Shown piece after piece: positions 18,550-26,223 of a DNA stretch of 64,000 bases (positions within the stretch are counted from its first letter, which is position 1; each line of letters opens with the position of its first letter). Where the stretch lies: the NCBI RefSeq assembly GCF_005924265.1, contig NZ_VCLB01000007.1, forward strand, positions 307,504 to 371,503, read 5' to 3'. This stretch comes from Martelella lutilitoris. GTDB lineage: Bacteria > Pseudomonadota > Alphaproteobacteria > Rhizobiales > Rhizobiaceae. The translations under genes were made by a program, and so were the position numbers. Below the pieces are notes generated by a model that saw only the letters and a list, made by a program, of their open reading frames with translations, had not been told where the DNA came from and made no database searches.

Positions 18550-19437
18550 TCAGGCGGTCTTTTGCCTCCGGCGTGCCGCTACCGGTTCAAAGCTGTAGTG
18601 GCGCTCATTGGCGAGCGACGGAATAGACTGGCGGGTCGCCGCCACCTTGGAAAGGTCGAGATCGACGACCGCAAGCCCGATGCGCTTGTCCATGTCCTCC
18701 ACAACCGTGCCCCACGGATCAACGATCATCGATTGTCCCCAGGTCTCGCGCCCGTCATCATGATGGCCGCACTGGGCGGCCGCCACCACGAAGCAGCCGT
18801 TCTCGATGGCGCGGGCGCGCAACAGCGTCGGCCAGTGCGCCTTACCCGTCGACATGGCGAAGGCGGAGGGGATGAACAGGATTTTCGCGCCGGCATGGGC
18901 GTAGTCGCGGTAAAGATGCGGGAAGCGCACGTCATAGCAGACCGACAGGCCGAACGGGCCCCACGGCGTTTCGGCCAGCACGGCCCCTGCGCCCGGCGCA
19001 TAGCGGTCGGATTCGCGGCGCGAAACCTCGCCCGGCAGGTCGACGTCGAACAGGTGGATCTTGTCGTAGCGCGCGACGATCGCGCCGCTGGCGTCGATAA
19101 GATGGCTGGTGTTGGAAAAACGGCCGCCATCCGCGCCGGCAAGCGGCGTCGAGCCGGTGTGGATCCAAAGCCCGTATTTGGCCGCGAGTTCCCTGCAGGC
19201 GGCAATGAACGGATCGCGCGCCTCGTCGGTGACGGAAAGGCGCGCGGAGGCCAGATCCTTGTTGACCATGCCGGAGGCTTCCGGAAGCGCCAGAAGCTCG
19301 GCGCCCGCCGCATGGGCCTCGGCGGCAAGACCCGCGACGGTTTCGATGTTGCGCGCATGCGTGTTCGAGGAACACATCTGCGCCATCGCAAGCCGTATGG
19401 TCGCGCGATCGTCGCTTGGGGCTGATGTTTTGGTCAT
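18550..19437 (-). CDS. Carbon-nitrogen hydrolase (nitrilase superfamily amidase)
   Basis: A 295-aa cytoplasmic hydrolase with the E-K-C triad: Glu in LLALPEAS (about residue 53), Lys in RYDKIHLFDVD and Cys in GLSVCYDVRFPHLYR. The sequence resembles Nit1/Nit2-type omega-amidases and deaminated-glutathione amidases, though the substrate here may be the compound brought in by the adjacent ABC system. It is the promoter-proximal gene of the operon reading leftward (nitrilase, binding protein, ATPase, two permeases, 163-aa protein) and is divergent from the LysR gene. Confidence 0.88.
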   Translation of the reverse strand: MTKTSAPSDDRATIRLAMAQMCSSNTHARNIETVAGLAAEAHAAGAELLALPEASGMVNKDLASARLSVTDEARDPFIAACRELAAKYGLWIHTGSTPLAGADGGRFSNTSHLIDASGAIVARYDKIHLFDVDLPGEVSRRESDRYAPGAGAVLAETPWGPFGLSVCYDVRFPHLYRDYAHAGAKILFIPSAFAMSTGKAHWPTLLRARAIENGCFVVAAAQCGHHDDGRETWGQSMIVDPWGTVVEDMDKRIGLAVVDLDLSKVAATRQSIPSLANERHYSFEPVAARRRQKTA

Positions 19438-19488
19438 CCTCGGTCCCTCCGGCCGCGTTGCACTGCCTCAGAAACAGGCAGCGCCGAA

Positions 19489-19522
19489 AAATATCTCACC
19501 AACAGGCTAGAATGAGATATTT
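19489..19522. promoter_or_regulatory. LysR operator dyad between nitrilase operon and lysR
   Basis: Perfect 10-bp inverted repeat AAATATCTCA and TGAGATATTT separated by 14 bases, in the A/T-rich divergent promoter region. LysR regulators bind such interrupted dyads. The right arm overlaps a TTGACA (19521-19526), suggesting autoregulation of lysR. Confidence 0.7.
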
Positions 19523-19598
19523 GACAAAAAAAGTACAAAATTTCCTCTTCTCGTCTATAAAACTAACATTTCATGAGTTTGCGAACGGAGCGACCAGA

Positions 19599-20510
19599 AT
19601 GGCGCAGGATCGCCTGCCCCCGCTGAGGGCGCTGAAGACGCTTGAGGCCTTCCACCAGAACGGGTCAGTGACCGCGACGGCAAGGGCGCTGAACGTCTCC
19701 CATTCCGCCGTCAGCCACCAGCTGAAGCAGATCGAGGACTGGGCTGGCATTCGCCTGATGCGTCGCGACGGGCGGCAGACCGCGCTGACGGAGGCCGGGG
19801 AAAGCCTGGCGCAGGTCATCAACGAGAGTTTCGGCGCAATCCGCCATGAGATTGACCGGCTGACCATGCGAGAAAGGCTGCCGGTCTCGATCGCGTCGCT
19901 CCGGTTTGTCATTCCCAACTGGCTGCTGCCCGAGATTGAAGCCTTCATGGCCGCGAACCCTGACGTTTCGGTGTACATCCAGGAACATGTTTCGGACCAT
20001 CCGGTGAGCCCGGAACCCGATCTCCTGATCGGCTTTTCCCTCGCCGGCCAGCTTCCCGAAGGCGCCGAGCCAATCATTCCCGGAGCCGCGATCCCGGTTT
20101 GCGCGCCGTCTTACCAGGCCCGTCACGCGATCCGGAGCGATGCCGATATCGCCGACGCGACGCTGCTGCACGACGAGGACATGCGCATGTGGCGTACATG
20201 GTTCTGCGCCGCGGGTATCAAAGAGCACGACAATGGAGACGAAAGGCGGCTCTTCTTCTCGGGCTCGGCGTTGATTTGCGACGCGGCGCGGCGCGGACTC
20301 GGCGTCGCGCTTTGCCGCGAGGCATTGATCGAGCCCTATCTCGAAAGCGGCGAGCTGGTGCGCCTGTCCGATATCCGGATCGACAAGGCCTCCGTCTACT
20401 ACTTGCAGCTATCGCAGCATGGGATGAACCGCCGCGCCGCAATCGCCCTCACCGAATGGCTGATCAAGCAAGGCGGCCTAAAGTGGCAGGATGGGCTTCC
20501 CACGGCCTGA
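19599..20510 (+). CDS. LysR-family transcriptional regulator (GcvA-like)
   Basis: A 303-aa regulator: N-terminal winged HTH (PPLRALKTLEAFHQNGSVTATARALNVSHSAVSHQLKQIEDW) and a C-terminal effector domain. ATG at 19599 has GGAG about ten bases upstream; the longer frame starts within the operator and is rejected. Divergent from the nitrilase/ABC operon with a clear dyad between them, so it most likely controls that operon in response to the imported or processed compound. Confidence 0.9.
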   Translation: MAQDRLPPLRALKTLEAFHQNGSVTATARALNVSHSAVSHQLKQIEDWAGIRLMRRDGRQTALTEAGESLAQVINESFGAIRHEIDRLTMRERLPVSIASLRFVIPNWLLPEIEAFMAANPDVSVYIQEHVSDHPVSPEPDLLIGFSLAGQLPEGAEPIIPGAAIPVCAPSYQARHAIRSDADIADATLLHDEDMRMWRTWFCAAGIKEHDNGDERRLFFSGSALICDAARRGLGVALCREALIEPYLESGELVRLSDIRIDKASVYYLQLSQHGMNRRAAIALTEWLIKQGGLKWQDGLPTA

Positions 20511-20647
20511 AGCCCGTCAACCGGTCAAAGACGAAATGGCGGCCGCTTCCCTCGTTCCGGGGATCCGCTTTACATTTCCGGGCTGCTCGCCGATAGAGGC
20601 CTGAATACTGCACTGGCACTCACTCTGAACCAGCTTTGAGGTCTTTG

Positions 20648-21541
20648 ATGGCGTTGTCGCTGTCTCGGCGCCTGAACGGGCCGGATCAATTTTCTGCCGA
20701 GGCGCGGGGCGCGCTTTACATGATCCTCGGCATGGGCGCCTTCGCCCTTGAGGATCTGGCGGTCAAGCAGGCATCGACGGCGATCCCCGTGGGACAGGCC
20801 GTGGTGATCTACGGCCTTGTCGGCACGCTCTGCTTTGCCTTGTTCGCGCGCCTCCAGGGCCAGCGCGCCGTGCACCCGGCTGTTTTCTCAAGAGTCATGC
20901 TGCTGCGTTCGCTCTGCGAGATCTGCGGCCGCCTGTTCTACGCGCTGGCTCTGGCCTTGACGCCGCTTTCCAATGCCTCCGCCATTCTGCAGGCTGCGCC
21001 GGTGATCGTGGCTCTTGGCGCCATCCTGTTCTTTGGCGAGCAGGTCACGCTCAGAAAGTGGCTGTCGATCCTTGCCGGGTTCATCGGCGTGCTGCTCATC
21101 CTGCGTCCCGGTCTGGACGGTTTTCGCTCAAGCGCGATCTTTGCGGTTCTCGGCACGATCGGCTTTGCCGGACGGGATCTGGCGACCCGAGCAGCGCCGG
21201 TCTCCATGACCACGGCACAGATCGGCGTGCTCGGCTTCTCAATGCTGACGCTCGCCGGCGCCGTCCTGCTTGCCTTCTCAGGCGGCGGCGCAATGCCTGA
21301 CGTCGCGACCTTGAGCGTGCTGGCGGCGGCGATGCTGTTCGGCATGCTCGGCTATTGCGGCCTGACGCTCGCCATGAGAACGGGGCGCATTGCGTCGGTA
21401 TCGCCCTTTCGCTATTCCCGCCTGCTCTTCGCCCTTTTCCTTGGCGTTCTCCTCCTAGACGAGCGCCCAGATGTCATGTCGATGATCGGTAGCGCCATTA
21501 TCGTTGCAAGCGGAGTGATCGTGCTGCGCGAGCGGAACTAG
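20648..21541 (+). CDS. EamA/DMT-superfamily transporter
   Basis: A 297-aa inner-membrane protein with about ten hydrophobic helices arranged as two EamA repeats (ILGMGAFALEDLAVKQAS and later FAVLGTIGFAGRDLATRAAP each open a repeat; LAGFIGVLLILRPG closes the first). Members export amino acids or other small metabolites. ATG at 20648 has GAGG seven bases upstream. It follows lysR by 137 bases on the same strand, with no evident regulator link. Substrate unknown. Confidence 0.88.
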   Translation: MALSLSRRLNGPDQFSAEARGALYMILGMGAFALEDLAVKQASTAIPVGQAVVIYGLVGTLCFALFARLQGQRAVHPAVFSRVMLLRSLCEICGRLFYALALALTPLSNASAILQAAPVIVALGAILFFGEQVTLRKWLSILAGFIGVLLILRPGLDGFRSSAIFAVLGTIGFAGRDLATRAAPVSMTTAQIGVLGFSMLTLAGAVLLAFSGGGAMPDVATLSVLAAAMLFGMLGYCGLTLAMRTGRIASVSPFRYSRLLFALFLGVLLLDERPDVMSMIGSAIIVASGVIVLRERN

Positions 21542-22048
21542 GCCCCGCACGCTGCCCAACTTGGCGTACATACTGCAAAGGCAAAGCGCCCTATGATGTG
21601 GACAGTAGCCCGCAGCGCGCCCTCTGCTTCTAATTGTTCACACCAAACTCTCGGTGCCCGACCCTCGTTTTTTTCTGCGATCGATTATGGCGCGGATAAT
21701 CGGCAATTATGATTGCGGAGACCAAGCTATAGATGATGCGGACCCAACTTTCGCCGCCAACCTACACGGCCTGACAAACACCAATATTGAGAATACTGCG
21801 ACCGTCCCATTGTCCCATCCCCAAGACGGGCAAACCTTTAGATCCAGACAACCTGTCGCGTGGGGGCTACGCCTCGGAACAGAAAGGTCACAAGTGCGCT
21901 GCACAGTTCTGAACTGTCCGCCTTGCGCCCCCATTTCGGACATTAAGAGTGTTCGGCTCAAAGCCGAAAAACAGCCATTCGCCGGATTTGGCACAGAAGA
22001 CCGAATGGTCCAAGCTGTTAATGCATTGGAGCGCTTCTTTACGCGTTC
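21542..22048. other. Non-coding, lower-GC gap before the metS 3' end
   Basis: About 500 bases with no convincing gene. A plus-strand frame (21654-22127) runs antisense into metS and has no recognisable product or ribosome site. Near 21920-21960 there is a loose inverted arrangement of TTCGG/CCGAA and TGTCCG/CGGACA elements of the kind seen in dispersed intergenic repeats, but I cannot assign it. Base composition is less GC-rich than either flank. Confidence 0.4.
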
Positions 22049-23602
22049 TTATGGTCTTACCCTTCTTGGAAAAAGAACCGCTGAATGGGATGTTTTGGTG
22101 CCAGCCACGATGAGCTGGTCTTCATAGCGGTCCGGCACCTGAAGGCCGAGCTTTTCGTGCAGCGCATGGGCTGATTGTGGTAGGAAAGGCAGCAGGCAGC
22201 GCGCGACATGGGCAAGAGCGAATATCTGTTCGGCCAATGATGCTCCGAGGCGAGATAAAACCGCTTCACGTTCATCGACTCCGAGGTCTCCAGCTAAGAC
22301 CTTGGCATCCACCCAAGGTGCACGCCTGACAAACTGGGCATTGGCTTCACCGACAAATGCGAAAATCTCTGCGAGCCCTGCATGTAACTCGTATTTTTCG
22401 AATGTCTCTGCAACGCTCTGATGCAATTGTTCTGCTTTTCGTGTGAAGTCATTTTCCGGGACGACTGGCACAGCCCCGTCAAATACGCTGGAAAGAAGGG
22501 TGAGAACGCGGTTCAGGAGGTTGCCCAATTGTCCACCAAGCTCGCCCGACCAGGCGGTTTCAAGCCGCTTTTGGGAGAAATCGCCGTCCTCTGTGGCGCG
22601 GACTTGACGCAAGAGATAATAGCGAAGCGCATCCGGTGTGGCGAAATCCTCAATCACTAAAATCGGGTCAATGCCGTTTCCCGACGACTTACCGATCTTC
22701 TTGCCATCCACAGTCAGATAGCCATGAACATAGATTTTAGAGGGCAGGGGAAGACCGGCGGACAGCAAGATGGCTGGCCAGTAAATGGCATGAAACTTGG
22801 TAATGCCCTTGCCAACAAAGTGCGCGCGTTGACCGTCGCTGTTCCAATAGTGTTCAAAAAGCGTCTGACCCGAGCCGTAACCAAGGCCTGTCAAGTAATT
22901 GGCCAGTGCGTCAAACCAAACATAGACAACATCATCTCCTCCTGGAACGGGCACACCCCAGCCATGGGCGCGTTCGAGGCTGCGTGATACGCTGAAATCA
23001 TTCAGGCCGCGGCGGATAAACGCCAGGATTTCGTTTCGCCGATGGGCAGGGGAAATCTCAAGCCTGCCAGAATCGATGCTCTCCAGAAGCTGATCGCCGT
23101 AGCGGGAGAGGCGAAAAAACCAGTTCTCTTCCCTGATACTTTCAAGGGGGGCGGCATGTTCCGGGCAATGTCCGTCGGTGAGTTCTTCGGCGTCGTAGAA
23201 TTGCTCGCACCCCACACAATAGAGGCCCTCATAGGCTTTGCGGTAAAGGTCGCCGCTTGCTCGACACGCGTTCCACAGTGTTTGAACCCCAAGGGTGTGC
23301 TCCGTATTGCAGGAAGTGCGAATAAACGTGTCATTGGAAATATCGAGCTGTCGACCGAGGCGTTCAAACCTTTCGGCGTTGGTATCGACGAAGTCCTGCA
23401 CAGGCTGACCTGCCAGTTCGGCGGCGCGAACATTTTTGAGGCTATTATCATCAGTGCCGCATTGGAACCGCACGTCGTGACCTAACAGACGGTGATGGCG
23501 TGCGTAGGCGTCAGCCTGCACGAGCTCGAGCGCAAAACCGACATGGGGTGCTGCGTTGACATAGGGAATGGATGTTGTGATGTAGCTCTTCTTGTCTCTC
23601 AT
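22049..23602 (-). CDS. metS: Methionyl-tRNA synthetase, accessory type (MetS)
   Basis: A 517-aa class I synthetase that charges tRNA-Met. It has the HIGH-equivalent PHVG (residues 19-22), a zinc-knuckle region (CVGCEQFY and DGHCPEH, about 129-149), the KMSKS-equivalent KIGKS (302-306) and an anticodon-binding helical domain. There is no C-terminal dimerisation domain. The HIGH-side sequence (YVNAAPHVGFALELVQADAYAR, GTDDNSLKN) differs from the housekeeping alphaproteobacterial MetG pattern (HIGH and GTDEHGQK), suggesting a second, transferred enzyme; such copies can confer resistance to MetRS inhibitors. ATG at 23602 has AAGGAAAGAG upstream; the longer frame runs through the terminator hairpin and is rejected. 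Its expression appears attenuated. Confidence 0.9.
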   Translation of the reverse strand: MRDKKSYITTSIPYVNAAPHVGFALELVQADAYARHHRLLGHDVRFQCGTDDNSLKNVRAAELAGQPVQDFVDTNAERFERLGRQLDISNDTFIRTSCNTEHTLGVQTLWNACRASGDLYRKAYEGLYCVGCEQFYDAEELTDGHCPEHAAPLESIREENWFFRLSRYGDQLLESIDSGRLEISPAHRRNEILAFIRRGLNDFSVSRSLERAHGWGVPVPGGDDVVYVWFDALANYLTGLGYGSGQTLFEHYWNSDGQRAHFVGKGITKFHAIYWPAILLSAGLPLPSKIYVHGYLTVDGKKIGKSSGNGIDPILVIEDFATPDALRYYLLRQVRATEDGDFSQKRLETAWSGELGGQLGNLLNRVLTLLSSVFDGAVPVVPENDFTRKAEQLHQSVAETFEKYELHAGLAEIFAFVGEANAQFVRRAPWVDAKVLAGDLGVDEREAVLSRLGASLAEQIFALAHVARCLLPFLPQSAHALHEKLGLQVPDRYEDQLIVAGTKTSHSAVLFPRRVRP

Positions 23603-23649
23603 TGGCTCTTTCCTTCCATAGGAAATGCCCATGAGGCGGATGGACCAAC

Positions 23650-23672
23650 AAAAAACCGCCCCAAGGGCGGTT
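23650..23672 (-). terminator. Attenuator terminator hairpin upstream of metS
   Basis: On the minus strand AACCGCCC-TTG-GGGCGGTT forms a perfect 8-bp stem (23672-23654) followed by six T. It lies 33 bases after the leader-peptide stop and about 50 bases before the metS start, so it would end transcription before metS unless an alternative fold forms. Confidence 0.85.
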
Positions 23673-23705
23673 GCTGATGCATCAGGACGCACAGAACCCG
23701 CCACG

Positions 23706-23756
23706 CTATAAGCGCGGCATCATCATCACTGCAATATTGATGCGGTTCTTGTCCAT
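23706..23756 (-). CDS. Methionine leader peptide of the metS attenuator
   Basis: A 16-codon frame, MDKNRINIAVMMMPRL, with three consecutive ATG codons, ending in TAG. The stretch GCCGCGC that begins at the third Met codon can pair with GCGTGGC just after the stop (hairpin 23718-23700). The downstream GGCGGGTT (23702-23695) can instead pair, with one bulged base, with AACCGCC of the terminator stem. A ribosome stalled at the Met codons would cover the first strand, free the second and prevent termination. There is no Shine-Dalgarno. A good promoter would start the transcript at the A of this ATG, so translation is probably leaderless, as known for rhizobial trpL. Confidence 0.78.
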   Translation of the reverse strand: MDKNRINIAVMMMPRL

Positions 23757-23762
23757 GGAATG

Positions 23763-23791
23763 GAATTACCAGACCGAGCCAAGTTAAGCAA
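23763..23791 (-). promoter_or_regulatory. Sigma70-type promoter of the metS leader
   Basis: Minus strand -35 TTGCTT (23791-23786), 17-base spacer, -10 TAATTC (23768-23763). Six bases separate the -10 from the leader ATG at 23756, so the predicted first transcribed base is the A of the start codon. Confidence 0.65.
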
Positions 23792-24135
23792 GCAAACGTC
23801 GGCTATCGCCTATTTTCAATCGAAAACCCGACGGTCAGCCTTCGGCCCCCATTCAGCCGCTCATGGCAAGGTCTTGGTTCGTAGTGTGCACTGGCCGATG
23901 CCTAGCCCCGCCCCACTCGCCGTCAAAACCTGAATGATCTCAAGCCGAGGTATGATCGACAGCGAACACTACGCCCTCGAAAGACGAATTTTCACAAAAC
24001 CGAAAACGCACTGAAACAGAACTGTCATACGCCCGGTGCATTGATGGCGGCGAAGATTGCACAGCAGTGCAAAACGCCTCTCCCACGGTCTTCGGACGGA
24101 TTTCCAGTCTGCGACCGGCATTTCGGAAAAAACGT
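23792..24135. other. Intergenic region between metS and the ABC operon
   Basis: No gene seen in about 340 bases. It holds the upstream side of the metS promoter and must hold the promoter of the rightward ABC operon. A single CTGTCAT (24022-24028) matches one half of an alphaproteobacterial PHO box; the second half is poor, so PhoB control is only a possibility. Confidence 0.4.
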
Positions 24136-25218
24136 ATGAGCGCGATCGAAATCGAGACCGTCGACAAGTCTTTCGGCAAAACCAGCGTGTTGCGCGGCAT
24201 TTCTCTTTCCATCCGCTCTGGGCAGTTCGTTGCTGTGCTCGGGCCTTCGGGATGTGGCAAAACCACTCTGCTGCGCGCGCTTGCCGGCTTCGAGCCGATC
24301 GACCGCGGGTCGATCCTGGTCGGCGATACGCTCCTGTCCGGAAAGGGACGGCATGTCGCGCCTGAAGAGCGCGGCATCGGCGTGGTGTTTCAAAGCTATG
24401 CGCTGTGGCCGCACATGACGGTTTCCGGCAATGTCGCCTATGGTCTGAAGATCAAGGGCCTCGGGCGCGGCGAACGAGAGAAGCGCACGGCCCGTGTTCT
24501 TGAAACGGTCGGGTTGACGGAATTCGCGGACCGCCGGCCGGCCGCGCTTTCGGGCGGACAGCGCCAGCGCGTGGCGCTTGCCCGCTGCCTTGCCATGGAT
24601 GCCGGCCTCGTTCTTCTTGACGAGCCGCTCGCCAATCTGGATGTGCATTTGCGCGGCGAGATGGAGGAAGAGTTCGCCCGCTTCCACAAGACGTCGGGCG
24701 CAACGATGTTCTACATCACGCATGACCAGTCGGAGGCTCTTGCGCTGGCTGACCGGGTCGCCGTGATGGACAAGGGCAGGATCAGCCAGTTCGCCAGCCC
24801 TTCCGAACTTTACAGCCAACCGGCAAATGACATGGTCGCGACCTTTATCGGCGAAGGCCAGATCGCGCCGATTACAGATTTCCAGCCCGATCGCAGCGGC
24901 TATGGCTTCGCCCGTTTTTTTGGTGAACAGGTGCGGGTGCGCAGCCGGCCCTCGGCCGAGCCCCGCACTGAAGCGCGCGTCGCCTTTCATCCGAGCGACC
25001 TGAAGCTGACCGAAACCGGCGGCCTTGGCGCCACCATCCGCCGCATCACCTATCGCGGCGACATCTTGCGGGTCGAGCTTTCGCTCGGTCCGGATGAGCA
25101 CACCTTTTTCATGAACGTCCCTGCCCCGGCACGCATCGAAGCCGGGCAGCGCGTGGCCGTCACGCTTGCAGACGGCTGGGTCCTGCCGGACCCGAAAGCA
25201 GAAGAAGCCTCCCACTGA
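24136..25218 (+). CDS. ABC transporter ATP-binding protein (Fe3+/phosphonate/polyamine type)
   Basis: A 360-aa ATPase: Walker A GPSGCGKTT, Q-loop VVFQSYALWPHM, signature LSGGQRQR, Walker B LVLLDEP, H-loop ITHD, then a C-terminal TOBE-like regulatory domain (GYGFARFFGEQVRVR, VAFHPSDLKL). Start at ATG 24136 (MSAIEIETVDKSFG); the upstream frame has no support. It is the first gene of a six-gene rightward operon with binding protein, permease, MBL hydrolase, phosphatase and LacI regulator. Confidence 0.92.
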   Translation: MSAIEIETVDKSFGKTSVLRGISLSIRSGQFVAVLGPSGCGKTTLLRALAGFEPIDRGSILVGDTLLSGKGRHVAPEERGIGVVFQSYALWPHMTVSGNVAYGLKIKGLGRGEREKRTARVLETVGLTEFADRRPAALSGGQRQRVALARCLAMDAGLVLLDEPLANLDVHLRGEMEEEFARFHKTSGATMFYITHDQSEALALADRVAVMDKGRISQFASPSELYSQPANDMVATFIGEGQIAPITDFQPDRSGYGFARFFGEQVRVRSRPSAEPRTEARVAFHPSDLKLTETGGLGATIRRITYRGDILRVELSLGPDEHTFFMNVPAPARIEAGQRVAVTLADGWVLPDPKAEEASH

Positions 25219-25243
25219 GCACCAACAATCGAGGAAATCCCCG

Positions 25244-26218
25244 ATGAAACTCTCCATGCTTGCCCTTGCGACCATCAGCACGCTTGCCTTCACGGCAGCC
25301 CATGCCGAGGAAACCATCACGCTTTACACCAGCCAGCCGCCGGAACAGGCCCAGGAAACCGTCGACGCGTTCGAGGCCGCCAATCCGGACATCAAGGTCA
25401 ACTGGACCCGCAACGGCACCTCGGCGCTGATGAACGTGATGCGCGCCGAAATCGAAGCCGGCAATATCCAGCCCGACGTCCTGCTGGTCGCCGATCCGAT
25501 CAACCTTGGCACGCTGAAGGCCGATGGCCATCTGATGGCCTATCCGGAAGCGCCCGTCGACGGTTACGACAAGGCCGCCTACGACAAGGAAATGACCTTC
25601 TTCGGCACCAAGGCGATCACCACGGGCATTGCCTACAACACCCAGATTGCCGAACCGGTCGAAAGCTGGAACGACCTTCTGGTCGAAGACAATCGCGGCA
25701 TGATCGCGGTTCCGAGCCCGCTTTATTCGGGCGCGGCGCTGAACCACCTTCACGCCCTGATCAACACGCCGGAGATCGGCTGGGACTTCTATGAAGGCCT
25801 GAACGATCTCGACATCGTGCCCGAGGGCGGCAACGGCCCGGCAACCAAGGCGGTTGCCTCCGGCATGGCAAAATACGCCATCATCGTCGACGCCAACACG
25901 CTGCGCGCCAAGGCAGACGGTTCGCCCGTCGACTATATTGCCCCCAAGGAAGGCGTGTCCTTCATCGGCGAGCCGGTCGCCATCATGAGCACGACAGAAC
26001 ACGCGGAAGCCGCGAAGAAATTCGTCGATTTCCTGCTCTCGAAGGAAGGGCAGGAACTGGTTGCCGCCCAGGGCAATATCCCGCTTCTGCCGGGCGTCGC
26101 GGCACCCGAAGGCTATCCCGATCTCTCCTCGATGAAGCTGATCGGCTATGATGTCGATGAGGCAGTCAAGAACAATAATCAGGCGCGCGAACAGTTCGCC
26201 GATATCTTCGGTCTGTAA
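25244..26218 (+). CDS. Family 1-type periplasmic solute-binding protein
   Basis: A 324-aa exported protein: signal peptide MKLSMLALATISTLAFTAAHA, then the binding-protein fold starting EETITLYTSQPPEQAQETVDAFEAANPDIKVNW. It matches the group that includes ferric-iron and 2-aminoethylphosphonate binders. The tyrosine cluster that coordinates iron in FbpA is not obvious, so a phosphorus-containing or other organic anion is at least as likely. ATG 25244 has GAGGA upstream and follows the ATPase stop by 25 bases. Confidence 0.9.
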   Translation: MKLSMLALATISTLAFTAAHAEETITLYTSQPPEQAQETVDAFEAANPDIKVNWTRNGTSALMNVMRAEIEAGNIQPDVLLVADPINLGTLKADGHLMAYPEAPVDGYDKAAYDKEMTFFGTKAITTGIAYNTQIAEPVESWNDLLVEDNRGMIAVPSPLYSGAALNHLHALINTPEIGWDFYEGLNDLDIVPEGGNGPATKAVASGMAKYAIIVDANTLRAKADGSPVDYIAPKEGVSFIGEPVAIMSTTEHAEAAKKFVDFLLSKEGQELVAAQGNIPLLPGVAAPEGYPDLSSMKLIGYDVDEAVKNNNQAREQFADIFGL

Positions 26219-26223
26219 TCGCA

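Noticed and set aside
19521..19561. Full sigma70 promoter for lysR
   Set aside because: TTGACA is perfect but the nearest good -10 (TATAAA at 19556) is 29 bases away, so I keep only the operator dyad.
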